The position numbers and the translations under genes were made by a program. Under the pieces are notes generated by a model. It did no database searches. It was given only the letters and a program-made list of their open reading frames with translations, and was not told the origin of the DNA. Below are positions 9,501 to 17,130 of a stretch of 64,000 nucleotides of DNA, piece by piece. Within the stretch, counting starts at the first letter, position 1. The number at the start of each line of letters is the position of its first letter. This DNA is from Flavobacteriales bacterium (GTDB lineage Bacteria; Bacteroidota; Bacteroidia; Flavobacteriales; BACL11): positions 79,711 to 143,710 of the forward strand of contig JAOHSR010000001.1 in the NCBI GenBank assembly GCA_028122735.1, written 5' to 3'.

Positions 9501-9984
9501 CTTTGTCTGTTTGAATGACAAAATCAAGTGAGTTATTTCTATTTCCAGTATTTGTTGTGTCTTCAGAAATTATTGAATTGATAGTAGTATTTTGTTGATA
9601 GAATTGATAATAGTTGTAAACTGGATTTACACTGTATGGATATATATTACCTGAGAAATTTGAAATGTTATGACTGCTTGTCTTTGATTTGATAGAATCT
9701 ACTCTGCTAGAATCATGAATATTTGTATGACAGCTATAATCCCATGCCCCACAGCCTATATTATTTATACTACCGCTTGTATTTACCACATCATCTTTAC
9801 ATCGCATATTGTATGACATAATAATCTTTTCATAAGTCAAAGCGTTATTAGGAAAATTAATCATTGTGTCTCTTGTTGTGCTTGAGTAGTCAAATGTTTG
9901 AATTGTAATTGTATCTCCAGGGTTTTGTGCCCCAAGAGTAAAATAGCAAATTGAGATAAGGAAAAGAAAACACTTTTTAAGCAT
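6535..9984 (-). CDS. T9SS-exported PNGase F-like protein with inserted LamG domain
   Basis: 1149-residue exported protein: signal peptide 1-19 (cut after LGA-Q), PNGase F-like N-half starting at 28, LamG/concanavalin-like domain at about 290-480, the rest of the PNGase F fold at about 615-835, and a T9SS type A sorting domain from about 1068 ('TFYPNPA') to the end. The match to Elizabethkingia peptide-N-glycosidase F, recalled from memory, covers 'CGAWD' (D82, equivalent to catalytic D60), 'VTDF', 'IVGTP', 'LRTVITGHG', E732 (equivalent to E206, same spacing to the following IN) and 'DRAGWCPG' at 772-779. The position of E118 appears not to be a Glu. It likely sits on the cell surface or is secreted, acting on or binding N-glycopeptides. 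Activity is uncertain given the missing residue. It is cotranscribed with ispG. Confidence 0.8.
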   Translation of the reverse strand: MLKKCFLFLISICYFTLGAQNPGDTITIQTFDYSSTTRDTMINFPNNALTYEKIIMSYNMRCKDDVVNTSGSINNIGCGAWDYSCHTNIHDSSRVDSIKSKTSSHNISNFSGNIYPYSVNPVYNYYQFYQQNTTINSIISEDTTNTGNRNNSLDFVIQTDKASSKSQFLYRADELTNFGLSNDSIFGLSLYSLSNSNANFFKIRLKNTSDSILNSATPHLNGFTEVFHSNINLASGENRLQFHTPFLWDSISNIIVEFSTTNSILSNPTVIFGDSLNFDCGLSSSDAVNIDVNQNESISIPHTPLGIISNEITVSFWVYGDENTLPYNSTILEGLDGNGSRTLNIHFPWSNSRVYWDCGNNAGSYDRIDKLANQEDYSSKWNHWVFTKNSLSGEMKIYLNSVLWHSGTNKNATIDIQEISLGSNGKGSGYFWDGKIKEFRIFNKELNQSTISQWMNIRLNNTHPDYNNLVAYYPFNEGSGNLANDNSINATTASFNGNVIWEQSRGDKISQFFTTTNLRPSLKLFQGDYVSSTTTVNILDSALASPNIVQEKAVYSNHNSLNHDSIAIVSYNTFWHAVSYTYDTSGVVIFSDSLYIDSTINIGELTYYNRYPMAFQIMSFVTPYGAYLDLGTYGKTWYFDVTDFAPILKGLKRINMTSGGQWQEDMDIKFHFIVGTPSRDVVDIQQIWRPQSKGYTSILNENSFEPRDVKLNPNAVSYKLRTVITGHGQEGEFISRDHYLNINGGNIEYTWPVWTECGGNPIYPQGGTWIYDRAGWCPGQASDLREDDITSLVTPGQTHNIDYGVTNASGTSNYWVSSQLVSYKAPNHTIDASVIDIISPTDKVKYSRINPTCGKPKIIIKNTGSTNLTSLKIEYWVNGSNTKEVQIWNGNLDFEEQETVELDAPSSIWDNLLSSNKFYLEISEPNLSTDENIFNNYINSTFEPTPSYDNVFALWMQTNSGSIGLNQSETSWKIFDRDNNLTYESAGGGNLMINSQYRDTLIFDDGCYSFIMTDTDDDGIDFWANNDGAGMARFREIGASWLKVFEGDFGSFIHHEFQVNNSISYIQEDINTWTFYPNPAKNQVTISGVSNGITDLILLDSLGKQLKKITFDINGDFKKNLDLSYLKDGVYMLKVITNSEEILKKVVKI

Positions 9985-10009
9985 GATTTTAGAATATTAA
10001 GATGTAATA

Positions 10010-10017
10010 CAAATTTA
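10010..10017 (-). promoter_or_regulatory. -7 element for the PNGase F-like/ispG operon
   Basis: Exact TAnnTTTG (TAAATTTG on the minus strand) inside the 36-base gap after the DUF502 gene, leaving a leader of about 20 bases before the ATG at 9984. Confidence 0.45.
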
Positions 10018-10020
10018 GTT

Positions 10021-10572
10021 TTAATTTTCTATTTCAGAAACACCTCCAGAAATAATTAGCTTCATAATGTCTCTTGATGGAGTATCAATATGTGTTAGGT
10101 TTTTTCTGTCAACTAGAAAAACATTTCCTGAGAATGTTAATGAGTGTGGAATGTAGACAAGAACCTTTCCATTATCAATATTTAGACTTGAAAGATCTTC
10201 ACTTGTAATGAAGCCAAATCTTTCTATACTTGAATTGTCATAAATTTTTACCAATACTGCTTGGTCAAATCCCTTTTTGTTTCCAAAAAATGTATTCATT
10301 AAATCTTTAATAGAAGAGTAAATAGTCTTTAGTAACGGGGCTTTATCAAGAATTTTTTGGAATAGAGCATTAAATGGAGAAGCAATTAATCTTGATCCAA
10401 TCATTCCAATTACTGTAACCAGCGCAAAGAAAACAACAAGGCTTAAAATAGAGTTTTTTATTGGCAAAATATCCGCTATTTTATTTAGCGTGTATATGAC
10501 TACAAATATGGTTGCACTAATAGGAACAATGTATAAAAGTCCTTGTAAAAAGTAATTAATTATTTTTTTCAT
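10021..10572 (-). CDS. DUF502 family membrane protein
   Basis: 183-residue protein with two N-terminal membrane segments (about 8-30 and 40-62). A DUF502 domain follows, with 'PLLKTIYSSIKDLMNTFFG' and 'VLVYIPHSLTFSGNVFLV'. Length and layout match the family, which is widespread in Bacteroidota and plants and has no settled biochemical function. It lies alone between the PNGase F-like gene and a gene-free stretch. A near-consensus -7 element (TATCTTTA, 7 of 8) is at 10593-10600 on the minus strand. Confidence 0.88.
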   Translation of the reverse strand: MKKIINYFLQGLLYIVPISATIFVVIYTLNKIADILPIKNSILSLVVFFALVTVIGMIGSRLIASPFNALFQKILDKAPLLKTIYSSIKDLMNTFFGNKKGFDQAVLVKIYDNSSIERFGFITSEDLSSLNIDNGKVLVYIPHSLTFSGNVFLVDRKNLTHIDTPSRDIMKLIISGGVSEIEN

Positions 10573-10710
10573 AGTTTAAATTAAATTGAAATTAAAGATA
10601 ATATTCTTAGTAAAAATGAAGATTGATAATGCTTTTTAATTTTCAACAATAAATATTGTAATTTTTAGGTATTTTTTTGTTGTTTTTGTAATTTTTTTTA
10701 AATATTTTAT

Positions 10711-10790
10711 GTCTTTTTATGTATTTTTATGTCTTTTTATGTCTTTTTATGTCTTTTTGTGTCTTTTTGTGTTTTTTTGCGTTGTTTTAG
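10711..10790. repeat. Tandem 10-bp phased T-tract repeat (8 copies)
   Basis: Eight head-to-tail 10-bp units of the form gtctttttat, with drift to gtctttttgt and gtttttttgc at the right end. Each unit carries a T5-T7 run, so the runs recur every 10 bp, which is about one helical turn. Such phasing predicts strong intrinsic bending. The stretch contains no open reading frame of note and lies between two divergent transcription units. Confidence 0.85.
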
Positions 10791-10840
10791 TAATTTTATT
10801 TATATGATTTCATTTAAAACTTGAATTTTAATTAATTTTT

Positions 10841-10870
10841 ATTGTATTTTATTGCATTTTATTGCATTTT
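10841..10870. repeat. Tandem 10-bp repeat (3 copies), second array
   Basis: Three 10-bp units attgtatttt, attgcatttt, attgcatttt follow the first array after about 50 bp. They have the same period and the same T-run phasing, but a different unit sequence. The rest of the gap 10573-10992 is very AT-rich and shows no gene, RNA or terminator that I can support. Confidence 0.75.
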
Positions 10871-10964
10871 TAATTGATTATTTGTGATTTTAATGTTAAA
10901 ATTGAGTTTTTCTGTTCTTTTAGATATATATAACATTAATCAAACCGTATCCTAAAGAAATGTT

Positions 10965-10972
10965 TAAATTTG
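10965..10972 (+). promoter_or_regulatory. -7 element for the sulfotransferase/CotH/propeller operon
   Basis: Exact TAnnTTTG (TAAATTTG). Its position would place transcription start near 10978, between the two possible start codons of the next gene, and therefore favours the ATG at 10993. Confidence 0.45.
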
Positions 10973-10992
10973 TTTCCTTAAAAATATTTTTT

Positions 10993-12549
10993 ATGTCAAA
11001 AATCCTCAGTACTTTATATTTACTAGTCTTCTGCAGTTTATCATATTCACAATCCTTTAATGGTTTTGCGCTATACAATGCGCAAGGTGAGAATACAACA
11101 TATTTGATAGATGAGAATCTTAATATTGCCCACACTTGGACAATGTCTACAGAATGCAACTATACCGTTCTTTTAAAAGATAACGGTAATCTTGTTAGAG
11201 GAACTAAAAATAATATTCAAACAGGTGGTACTAATAACTCTTTAAATGGAGCTGCAAGCGCAGGAAGAGTTCAAGAGTTTGACCCATCTGGAAATATAGT
11301 AATGGATTTTATTTATTCTTCAAATGATGTATTATCTCATCACGATATTTGTCTTATTGGAGATAATGTATTGTTAACTGCTTGGGAAGTCAAAACATCT
11401 GCTGAGGTCAATGCCTTAGGTGGAAGTGTAACATCTGATAAATGGCCAACACATTTTGTTGAAATTTCAAGTGACGGAAATGGTGGTGGGCAAATTGTTT
11501 GGGAATGGCATATTTGGGATCACTTAATTCAGGATACAGATTCATCCAAGCCTAATTATGGTGTGATTTCAGATAATCCACAACTTATAGACATAAATAT
11601 GATAACTCAAGGAGGTGGAGGTGATTGGTTTCATGTTAATGGAGTCGATTATAATGAAGACTTAGATCAAATTGCTTTTTCTTCACGATTTGCTAGTGAA
11701 ATATATATAATAGACCATAGTACAACTACTGCTGAGGCAGCATCTCACTCAGGAGGAAACTCTGCTATGGGTGGAGATATTTTATATAGATGGGGAAATC
11801 CTTCCAACTATAACATGACTGGAAATCAAATTATTCCAGCAGCTGTACATGATGTTAGATGGATAACTGATGACGGTAGGCCTAATGGTGGTTTCTTACA
11901 GGTATTTAATAACTCAGGAGTATCCAGTAATCAATCGACTGTTGATGGAATTGAAACTCCAATAGACCCGTCAAATGCATATAATTATTACAGAGCAAAT
12001 GGCCAAGCATTTGGTCCTGTATCCTATTCAACAAGATATGTTTGTGCATACTCTGCTTCTGGTCAGTCTGCTTCTGATCGGATGTCAAATGGAAATATTT
12101 TTGTTAACGCATCTGGTGGTCAAGGTGGTGCTGGAGTAATGTATGAAGTTAATCAAAATGGTACAATTATTTTTGGGCCATATAATGCAGACACGCAAAA
12201 AGCATTTCGTTATGAGTGTGAGCATCCAGCAATTATTGCTTTAGAACCATTCATGAATTCTACTGCTACAAGTTCATGTTTTTCAACATCTGTTTCAAAT
12301 TTTGATAATCAAAATTTGTCAATCTATCCAAACCCTACTAATGGTTTTGTGAATATCGATTTTCCATTTTATAATATTGATAATGTAAAGCTTAAAATTA
12401 GAAATCAACTTGGACAAGAAATTAAGATGATTAATAGAATCACATCTTCATCTATTGATTTGGGTAATCAGCCTAATGGAATTTATCATTTTAGTATTTT
12501 TGTTGATGATGAAGAAATAGAAACGTTTAAAGTTGCACTTATAAAGTAA
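10993..12549 (+). CDS. T9SS-exported arylsulfotransferase-like protein
   Basis: 518 residues from the chosen ATG at 10993. This start gives a clean signal peptide ending SYS-Q and lies behind the promoter; an in-frame ATG at 10960 would add 11 residues. The body resembles ASST-type arylsulfate sulfotransferases, six-bladed propellers that move sulfate between phenolic compounds. The HVN...SSR motif is present with the same 18-residue spacing as E. coli AssT (H214, N216, R232), with further candidate active-site histidines in 'SHHD' (116-117) and 'AVHDV' (286). A T9SS type A sorting domain starts near residue 440 ('SIYPNPT'). It is the first gene of a three-gene cargo operon; its TAA stop touches the next ATG. 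The acceptor is unknown, and some family members have lost activity. Confidence 0.8.
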   Translation: MSKILSTLYLLVFCSLSYSQSFNGFALYNAQGENTTYLIDENLNIAHTWTMSTECNYTVLLKDNGNLVRGTKNNIQTGGTNNSLNGAASAGRVQEFDPSGNIVMDFIYSSNDVLSHHDICLIGDNVLLTAWEVKTSAEVNALGGSVTSDKWPTHFVEISSDGNGGGQIVWEWHIWDHLIQDTDSSKPNYGVISDNPQLIDINMITQGGGGDWFHVNGVDYNEDLDQIAFSSRFASEIYIIDHSTTTAEAASHSGGNSAMGGDILYRWGNPSNYNMTGNQIIPAAVHDVRWITDDGRPNGGFLQVFNNSGVSSNQSTVDGIETPIDPSNAYNYYRANGQAFGPVSYSTRYVCAYSASGQSASDRMSNGNIFVNASGGQGGAGVMYEVNQNGTIIFGPYNADTQKAFRYECEHPAIIALEPFMNSTATSSCFSTSVSNFDNQNLSIYPNPTNGFVNIDFPFYNIDNVKLKIRNQLGQEIKMINRITSSSIDLGNQPNGIYHFSIFVDDEEIETFKVALIK

Positions 12550-14799
12550 ATGAAAATAAAACCAATAATTTTTATTCTATCAGCTTTACTATCATGGAAT
12601 TCTTTCTCACAGAATTTTTATGATGTTGATAACATACGTGAGATTAAATTATACTTTACACAACCCAATTGGGATCACTTATTAGACAGTTTGTATTTAG
12701 ATGGCTTGGAGGAGAGGCTGCTAGCAAGCATAGAAATTGACGGCAGTACGTATGATAGTGTTGGTGTTCGATATAAAGGGTTTAGTTCTGTCTCTATAAA
12801 CACCGTTAAAAATCCTTTCAATATTAAATTAGATTATATTGATAATAACCAGAATCATGAGGGCTTTGAAAAAATTAAATTGTCGAATGTCATTAAAGAC
12901 CCTTCTTTTTTAAGAGAGGTTCTTTCTTATGAAATTGCCAGAGATTATATTCCTAGCCCCAGAGCTAATTTTGCAAATGTTTACGTCAATGATAGCTTAT
13001 GGGGTTTATATGTAAATGTTGAAGCAGTTAATGATAAGTTTACAAACAAACATTTTTCTACGGTTAATTCCCCACTATTTAAATGTAACCCTAGTGGATT
13101 GAATCTTCAACCCTCTGGTGAAAACTCTAATCTTAGTAACACTCATGGAAATGATAGTTCCTTCTATTATGATTATTATGATTTAAAATCTGCTAATGGT
13201 TGGAACGAATTATATACTTTAATTGATAATTTAAATAACTCTTCAAACAATTTAGATAATGTATTAAATATTGACAGAGCTCTTTGGATGCATGCTTTTA
13301 ATTACACTCTAATTAATTTTGATTCTTATGTTGGTTACAGTCAGAATTATTATCTATATAAAAGTTTATCAAATCAATTTCAGCCTATACTTTGGGATTT
13401 GAATATGTCTTTTGGTGGTTTTAGATTAACCGATGCCACTCAAGCTTATTTTAATGGTTTTGATATTTCTCAGGCGCAAAGTATGGATCCCTTAGGATTT
13501 TTGACGAATAGTTTTTTATCACCGAGACCATTGATAACTAATTTGCTTGACGATAGTAGGAGACAAAGAATGTATCTAGCGCATATGAGAACTATCGTTG
13601 AAGAGCATTTTTCAAATCAAAATTATATTTCTCGAGCTCAATACCTACAGACACTTATTTCAAATGATGTTCAAAATGACCCAAATAAATTCTACTCTTA
13701 TAATGATTTCTTAGATAATCTTAATAGTCAAGTGACAATTCCAAGTTCTATTTGCCCAGGCTTATTACAGTTAATGGATGCCAGGACCACATATCTTTCA
13801 AATTACTGGTCTGGATTTGTTCAGCCTAGTATTTCAAATATTCAAACCCTCCCTAACTCTAATCAGTTCTTTGGAGGTGATTTAACTATAACTGCGCAAA
13901 TACAAGATGCGTCTTATGCAATGCTTGCGTATAGATTTGGAGAAAACATGCCTTTTGCAAATGAACAAATGTATGATGATGGTAACCATAATGACGGGGC
14001 AGCTAATGATGGACTATTTGGAGTGATAATTAATAATTGTAGTAATTCAATTGATTACTATTTATATGCAGATAATAGTGATGAGGGTGTTTTCTCACCT
14101 AAAAGAGCAGCATATGAATTTTATAATGTGAAGACTACAATAAATCAGGCAAGTCTAGTTATTAATGAGGTTATGGCGAATAATGTTTCTACTGAAATGG
14201 ATGAAACTGGAGATTATGATGACTGGATTGAATTGTATAATAATTCTTCTACACCCATTTCTACTAATGGATTATTATTTTCTGACAACCCATTAAATCT
14301 TGACAAATGGGACTTGCCAAATGTAGTTATAAATCCTAATTCTTATTTCATTATTTGGGCTGATGAAGATGGAAATACTGGAGATAATCACGCAAATTTT
14401 AAGCTTTCTAATTTAGGAGAACAGTTAATCCTTTCAAATAGTGACTCCAGTATTGTTGATGCAGAGTTTATCTATCCACAGCTTGATGATATTGCATATG
14501 GTAGATCTCCTAATGGAACTGGTAGTTTTACAATGCTTGCTCCTACTTTTAATGGTAACAATACCCCAACTGCAAATGAAAATATTTTTTCTGATAATTC
14601 TTTTTATGCTTTTCCAAATCCATTTAAGGATAATTTAAAAGTTAGTGAAAAGGATTATTATATAACTAATGCTTTAGGTCAAAAAATATATAGTTCGAAA
14701 TTTGAAACTACTATTAATACATCATCTTGGCATGAAGGGTTGTATTTCTTACATTTTTATAATTTACAATCAACAGTAAAGCTTATCAAAATAAAATAA
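12550..14799 (+). CDS. T9SS-exported CotH-kinase protein with lamin-tail domain
   Basis: 749 residues: signal peptide 1-20, CotH kinase-like domain about 25-420, a middle Ig-like region, a lamin-tail domain about 535-645 ('LVINEVMANN', 'DDWIELYN'), and a T9SS sorting domain from about 675 ('YAFPNPF'). CotH proteins are atypical kinases, known from Bacillus spore coats and from secreted proteins. Visible family motifs are 'VRYKG', K93 in 'FNIKLDY' as the likely ATP-contacting lysine, and D283 in 'LWDLNMSFGG' as the likely metal-binding aspartate. It starts at the base after the upstream stop, so it is translated together with the sulfotransferase-like protein. The likely target is a surface protein, but none can be named. 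Confidence 0.85.
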   Translation: MKIKPIIFILSALLSWNSFSQNFYDVDNIREIKLYFTQPNWDHLLDSLYLDGLEERLLASIEIDGSTYDSVGVRYKGFSSVSINTVKNPFNIKLDYIDNNQNHEGFEKIKLSNVIKDPSFLREVLSYEIARDYIPSPRANFANVYVNDSLWGLYVNVEAVNDKFTNKHFSTVNSPLFKCNPSGLNLQPSGENSNLSNTHGNDSSFYYDYYDLKSANGWNELYTLIDNLNNSSNNLDNVLNIDRALWMHAFNYTLINFDSYVGYSQNYYLYKSLSNQFQPILWDLNMSFGGFRLTDATQAYFNGFDISQAQSMDPLGFLTNSFLSPRPLITNLLDDSRRQRMYLAHMRTIVEEHFSNQNYISRAQYLQTLISNDVQNDPNKFYSYNDFLDNLNSQVTIPSSICPGLLQLMDARTTYLSNYWSGFVQPSISNIQTLPNSNQFFGGDLTITAQIQDASYAMLAYRFGENMPFANEQMYDDGNHNDGAANDGLFGVIINNCSNSIDYYLYADNSDEGVFSPKRAAYEFYNVKTTINQASLVINEVMANNVSTEMDETGDYDDWIELYNNSSTPISTNGLLFSDNPLNLDKWDLPNVVINPNSYFIIWADEDGNTGDNHANFKLSNLGEQLILSNSDSSIVDAEFIYPQLDDIAYGRSPNGTGSFTMLAPTFNGNNTPTANENIFSDNSFYAFPNPFKDNLKVSEKDYYITNALGQKIYSSKFETTINTSSWHEGLYFLHFYNLQSTVKLIKIK

Positions 14800-16049
14800 T
14801 GCATTTTCTGAAATACTTTCTTTTTTCTTTTTCATTTTTTGCTTTTTTTTATTCTTCTTCTCAAACTATTGTTTCATATTCAGAAGCGGACGGATTACTA
14901 AATAATTATGTAAAGTGTATAGCTGTAGACCCCAATGATAATATTTGGTTTGGAACTGCTTTTGGAGTGTCTATGTTTGATGGGATTTCATGGACAAGTT
15001 ATGATCAATCATCACACCCTTTAATGCTCTCAAATGATATTAAAGCAATTACAGCTACAACTAATGGAGATATATGGATAGGTACAGATTATGGAGTTAA
15101 TAAGTTACATTCTGGAGTAAGCGGAATGACATGGTTACCCTTTACAACAAATGATGGTTTAGCTAATAATAAGGTGACAAGTATTGATGAAGCTCCAAAT
15201 GGGGATCTTTGGTTTTCACACTCATCTTTTTCTGCCGGAGTTAGTGTTTTTGATGGAAGTAACTGGATATCATATAATTCACCAGATTTACCAATTAGTG
15301 GAGTGTGTGCAACATCTTTTAGTGATAATGGAGACATATGGTTTGCTTCACCTTTAGATGGTTTAGCTCATTTTGACGGAACTAATTTTACAAATTATTC
15401 GGCTAATGATGGTCTGCTTAGTAATTATAGCACTTCTGTTTTAATAGATAACAGCAATAATATTTGGTTAGGCTCTCAAGATGGGATGACAGTTATGAAT
15501 TCTACAGCTAATCAGTTTACTTTTCACACTATAATGTATACACTGCCTCCTCCAGATACTTTAAACCCAGTAACAGAAATTACGAAAGACTCGTGGGGAA
15601 GAATATGGACTACTATTTATGTTGGATATTTAGCAGAAGGAGGAGTAGCTTATTGGGATGGAAGTCAGTGGTTTGATTTTGATCATAGCGATGGTATTGC
15701 TGGCCCTAATGTAAAGAGTCTCGCTATTGATTCTCAGAATAATGTTTGGGTAGCAACTACTACAGGAGTTTCAAAGATTTCTGCAATAGCTAGTAGTTTA
15801 CATGAAATTAAAAATATGTCTTACCATATTTATCCCAACCCATCTTCGAATCATATCAATATTAAATTTGAAAATAATAGTATAACTGCTATCAAATTAT
15901 TTGATAATCTTGGTAAGACAGTAAAAAGCGTAGATGATATTAATAGATCATCAATCAGACTAGATATTTCTAATTTTAATAGCGGAATTTATTATTTACA
16001 AATTTTGGTAGGTAATGAATTAGTTTCTCAAAAGATTATCGTCAATTAA
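14799..16049 (+). CDS. T9SS-exported propeller-repeat protein
   Basis: 416 residues with a signal peptide (1-21) and at least six repeats of the two-component-regulator propeller type. Each repeat has the pattern 'aid..gniWfGt..Gv..fdG..W', for example at about 38-70 and 85-110. Together they form most of a beta-propeller, and the protein ends in a T9SS sorting domain ('YHIYPNPS' near 343). Unlike hybrid sensors with this propeller, no membrane or kinase domain follows, so it is a free surface or secreted binding protein. Its ATG shares one base with the stop of the CotH gene. Its place in the operon suggests a binding or scaffold role for the two enzymes, which is inference. Confidence 0.85.
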   Translation: MHFLKYFLFSFSFFAFFYSSSQTIVSYSEADGLLNNYVKCIAVDPNDNIWFGTAFGVSMFDGISWTSYDQSSHPLMLSNDIKAITATTNGDIWIGTDYGVNKLHSGVSGMTWLPFTTNDGLANNKVTSIDEAPNGDLWFSHSSFSAGVSVFDGSNWISYNSPDLPISGVCATSFSDNGDIWFASPLDGLAHFDGTNFTNYSANDGLLSNYSTSVLIDNSNNIWLGSQDGMTVMNSTANQFTFHTIMYTLPPPDTLNPVTEITKDSWGRIWTTIYVGYLAEGGVAYWDGSQWFDFDHSDGIAGPNVKSLAIDSQNNVWVATTTGVSKISAIASSLHEIKNMSYHIYPNPSSNHINIKFENNSITAIKLFDNLGKTVKSVDDINRSSIRLDISNFNSGIYYLQILVGNELVSQKIIVN

Positions 16050-16108
16050 TTTATACTTTCTTGTTAATAAGTATTATATAGCTACTAAATGCTAGGCTAC
16101 ATACTTTG

Positions 16109-16116
16109 TAATTTTG
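16109..16116 (+). promoter_or_regulatory. -7 element for the OmpA-lipoprotein operon
   Basis: Exact TAnnTTTG (TAATTTTG) 14 bases upstream of the ATG at 16130. No -33 TTTG lies at the right distance. Confidence 0.4.
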
Positions 16117-16129
16117 AATAAAAAAAGTT

Positions 16130-17125
16130 ATGCCTAGAATATCATTAATCATCTTAAGTATTTTTCTTATAAGCTCGTGTATTACTCCAAAAGTATATAA
16201 TGAACTATTAGACAAGCATGAAATTGCTAAAAAGAATCTCACTAAAAATGAAAAATTAATTCTTGAGTTAAGAGAGAATCTTGATGATAAAGAGCGTGAC
16301 ATTACTAATCTAAATGCTTTAGTTGAACAATTAAGAAAAGATTCAATAGTATTAAATAATGATTTGATTGCCTGTCAAAAAAAGTATGATGATTTAAGTA
16401 CTACTTATGATTTATTAACTTCTAAAAGTAGTAGGTATATGGCAGAGAAAGCTAAAGAAACTAAGGAACTTCTTAATCAGTTAGAAACTACTCAATCTGA
16501 ACTTTTTGCTAAAGAAGACCAGTTAAATAAATCAACATTAGAGTTAGAGGAAAAAGAAAGGAAATTATTAGATTCTCAAAATGAATTAGAGCTACGCTCT
16601 TTAAGAGTTGCGGAGCTTGAAGCTATAATTAATAGAAAAGACTCTATGGTTACTGCACTAAAACAGAAAATATCAAAAGCCCTAATTGGTTTAGAGGGGG
16701 ATGGTCTAACAATCGAACAAAGAAATGGAAAGGTATATATCTCATTAGAAGAAGATTTGTTATTTGCATCTGGGAAATATGAAATTAATCAGACAGGAAA
16801 ACAAGCTTTAGATAAATTATCCGATGCTCTATCGTATCAAAAAGACCTGGAGATTTTGGTTGAAGGTCACACAGATAGTATACCGCTAAGTGGAAGAGGT
16901 TTAGTCAAAGATAATTGGGATCTTAGTGTAATGAGAGCAACATCAGTAGTAAAAAGATTAACGTCAAATACTAATCTTGATCCAACCCAGTTAATTGCAG
17001 CAGGTAGAAGTGAGTTTGTCCCTATCTCATCAAATGAAACATCAGAGGGTAGGGGTGAAAATAGAAGAATTGAAATGATTCTTTCTCCAAACTTAGATGA
17101 CTTATTTAAGCTATTGGAAGAATAG
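16130..17125 (+). CDS. OmpA-family lipoprotein with coiled coil
   Basis: 331 residues. A lipoprotein signal peptide ends in lipobox LISSC (Cys17). A long coiled coil follows at about 25-185, rich in Glu, Lys and Leu. The C-terminal OmpA peptidoglycan-binding domain spans about 195-325, with 'LLFASGKYEI', 'ILVEGHTDS', 'NWDLSVMRA' and 'GRGENRRIEMIL'. It would anchor the outer membrane to the cell wall. The start ATG is supported by the lipobox position and the -7 element. It heads a plus-strand run with an SDR epimerase and small membrane proteins, spaced by only a few bases. Confidence 0.92.
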   Translation: MPRISLIILSIFLISSCITPKVYNELLDKHEIAKKNLTKNEKLILELRENLDDKERDITNLNALVEQLRKDSIVLNNDLIACQKKYDDLSTTYDLLTSKSSRYMAEKAKETKELLNQLETTQSELFAKEDQLNKSTLELEEKERKLLDSQNELELRSLRVAELEAIINRKDSMVTALKQKISKALIGLEGDGLTIEQRNGKVYISLEEDLLFASGKYEINQTGKQALDKLSDALSYQKDLEILVEGHTDSIPLSGRGLVKDNWDLSVMRATSVVKRLTSNTNLDPTQLIAAGRSEFVPISSNETSEGRGENRRIEMILSPNLDDLFKLLEE

Positions 17126-17130
17126 AAAAT

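Noticed and set aside
10711-10870. Repeat array considered as a CRISPR array
   Set aside because: Units are 10 bp with no spacers, there is no leader and no cas gene in the window.
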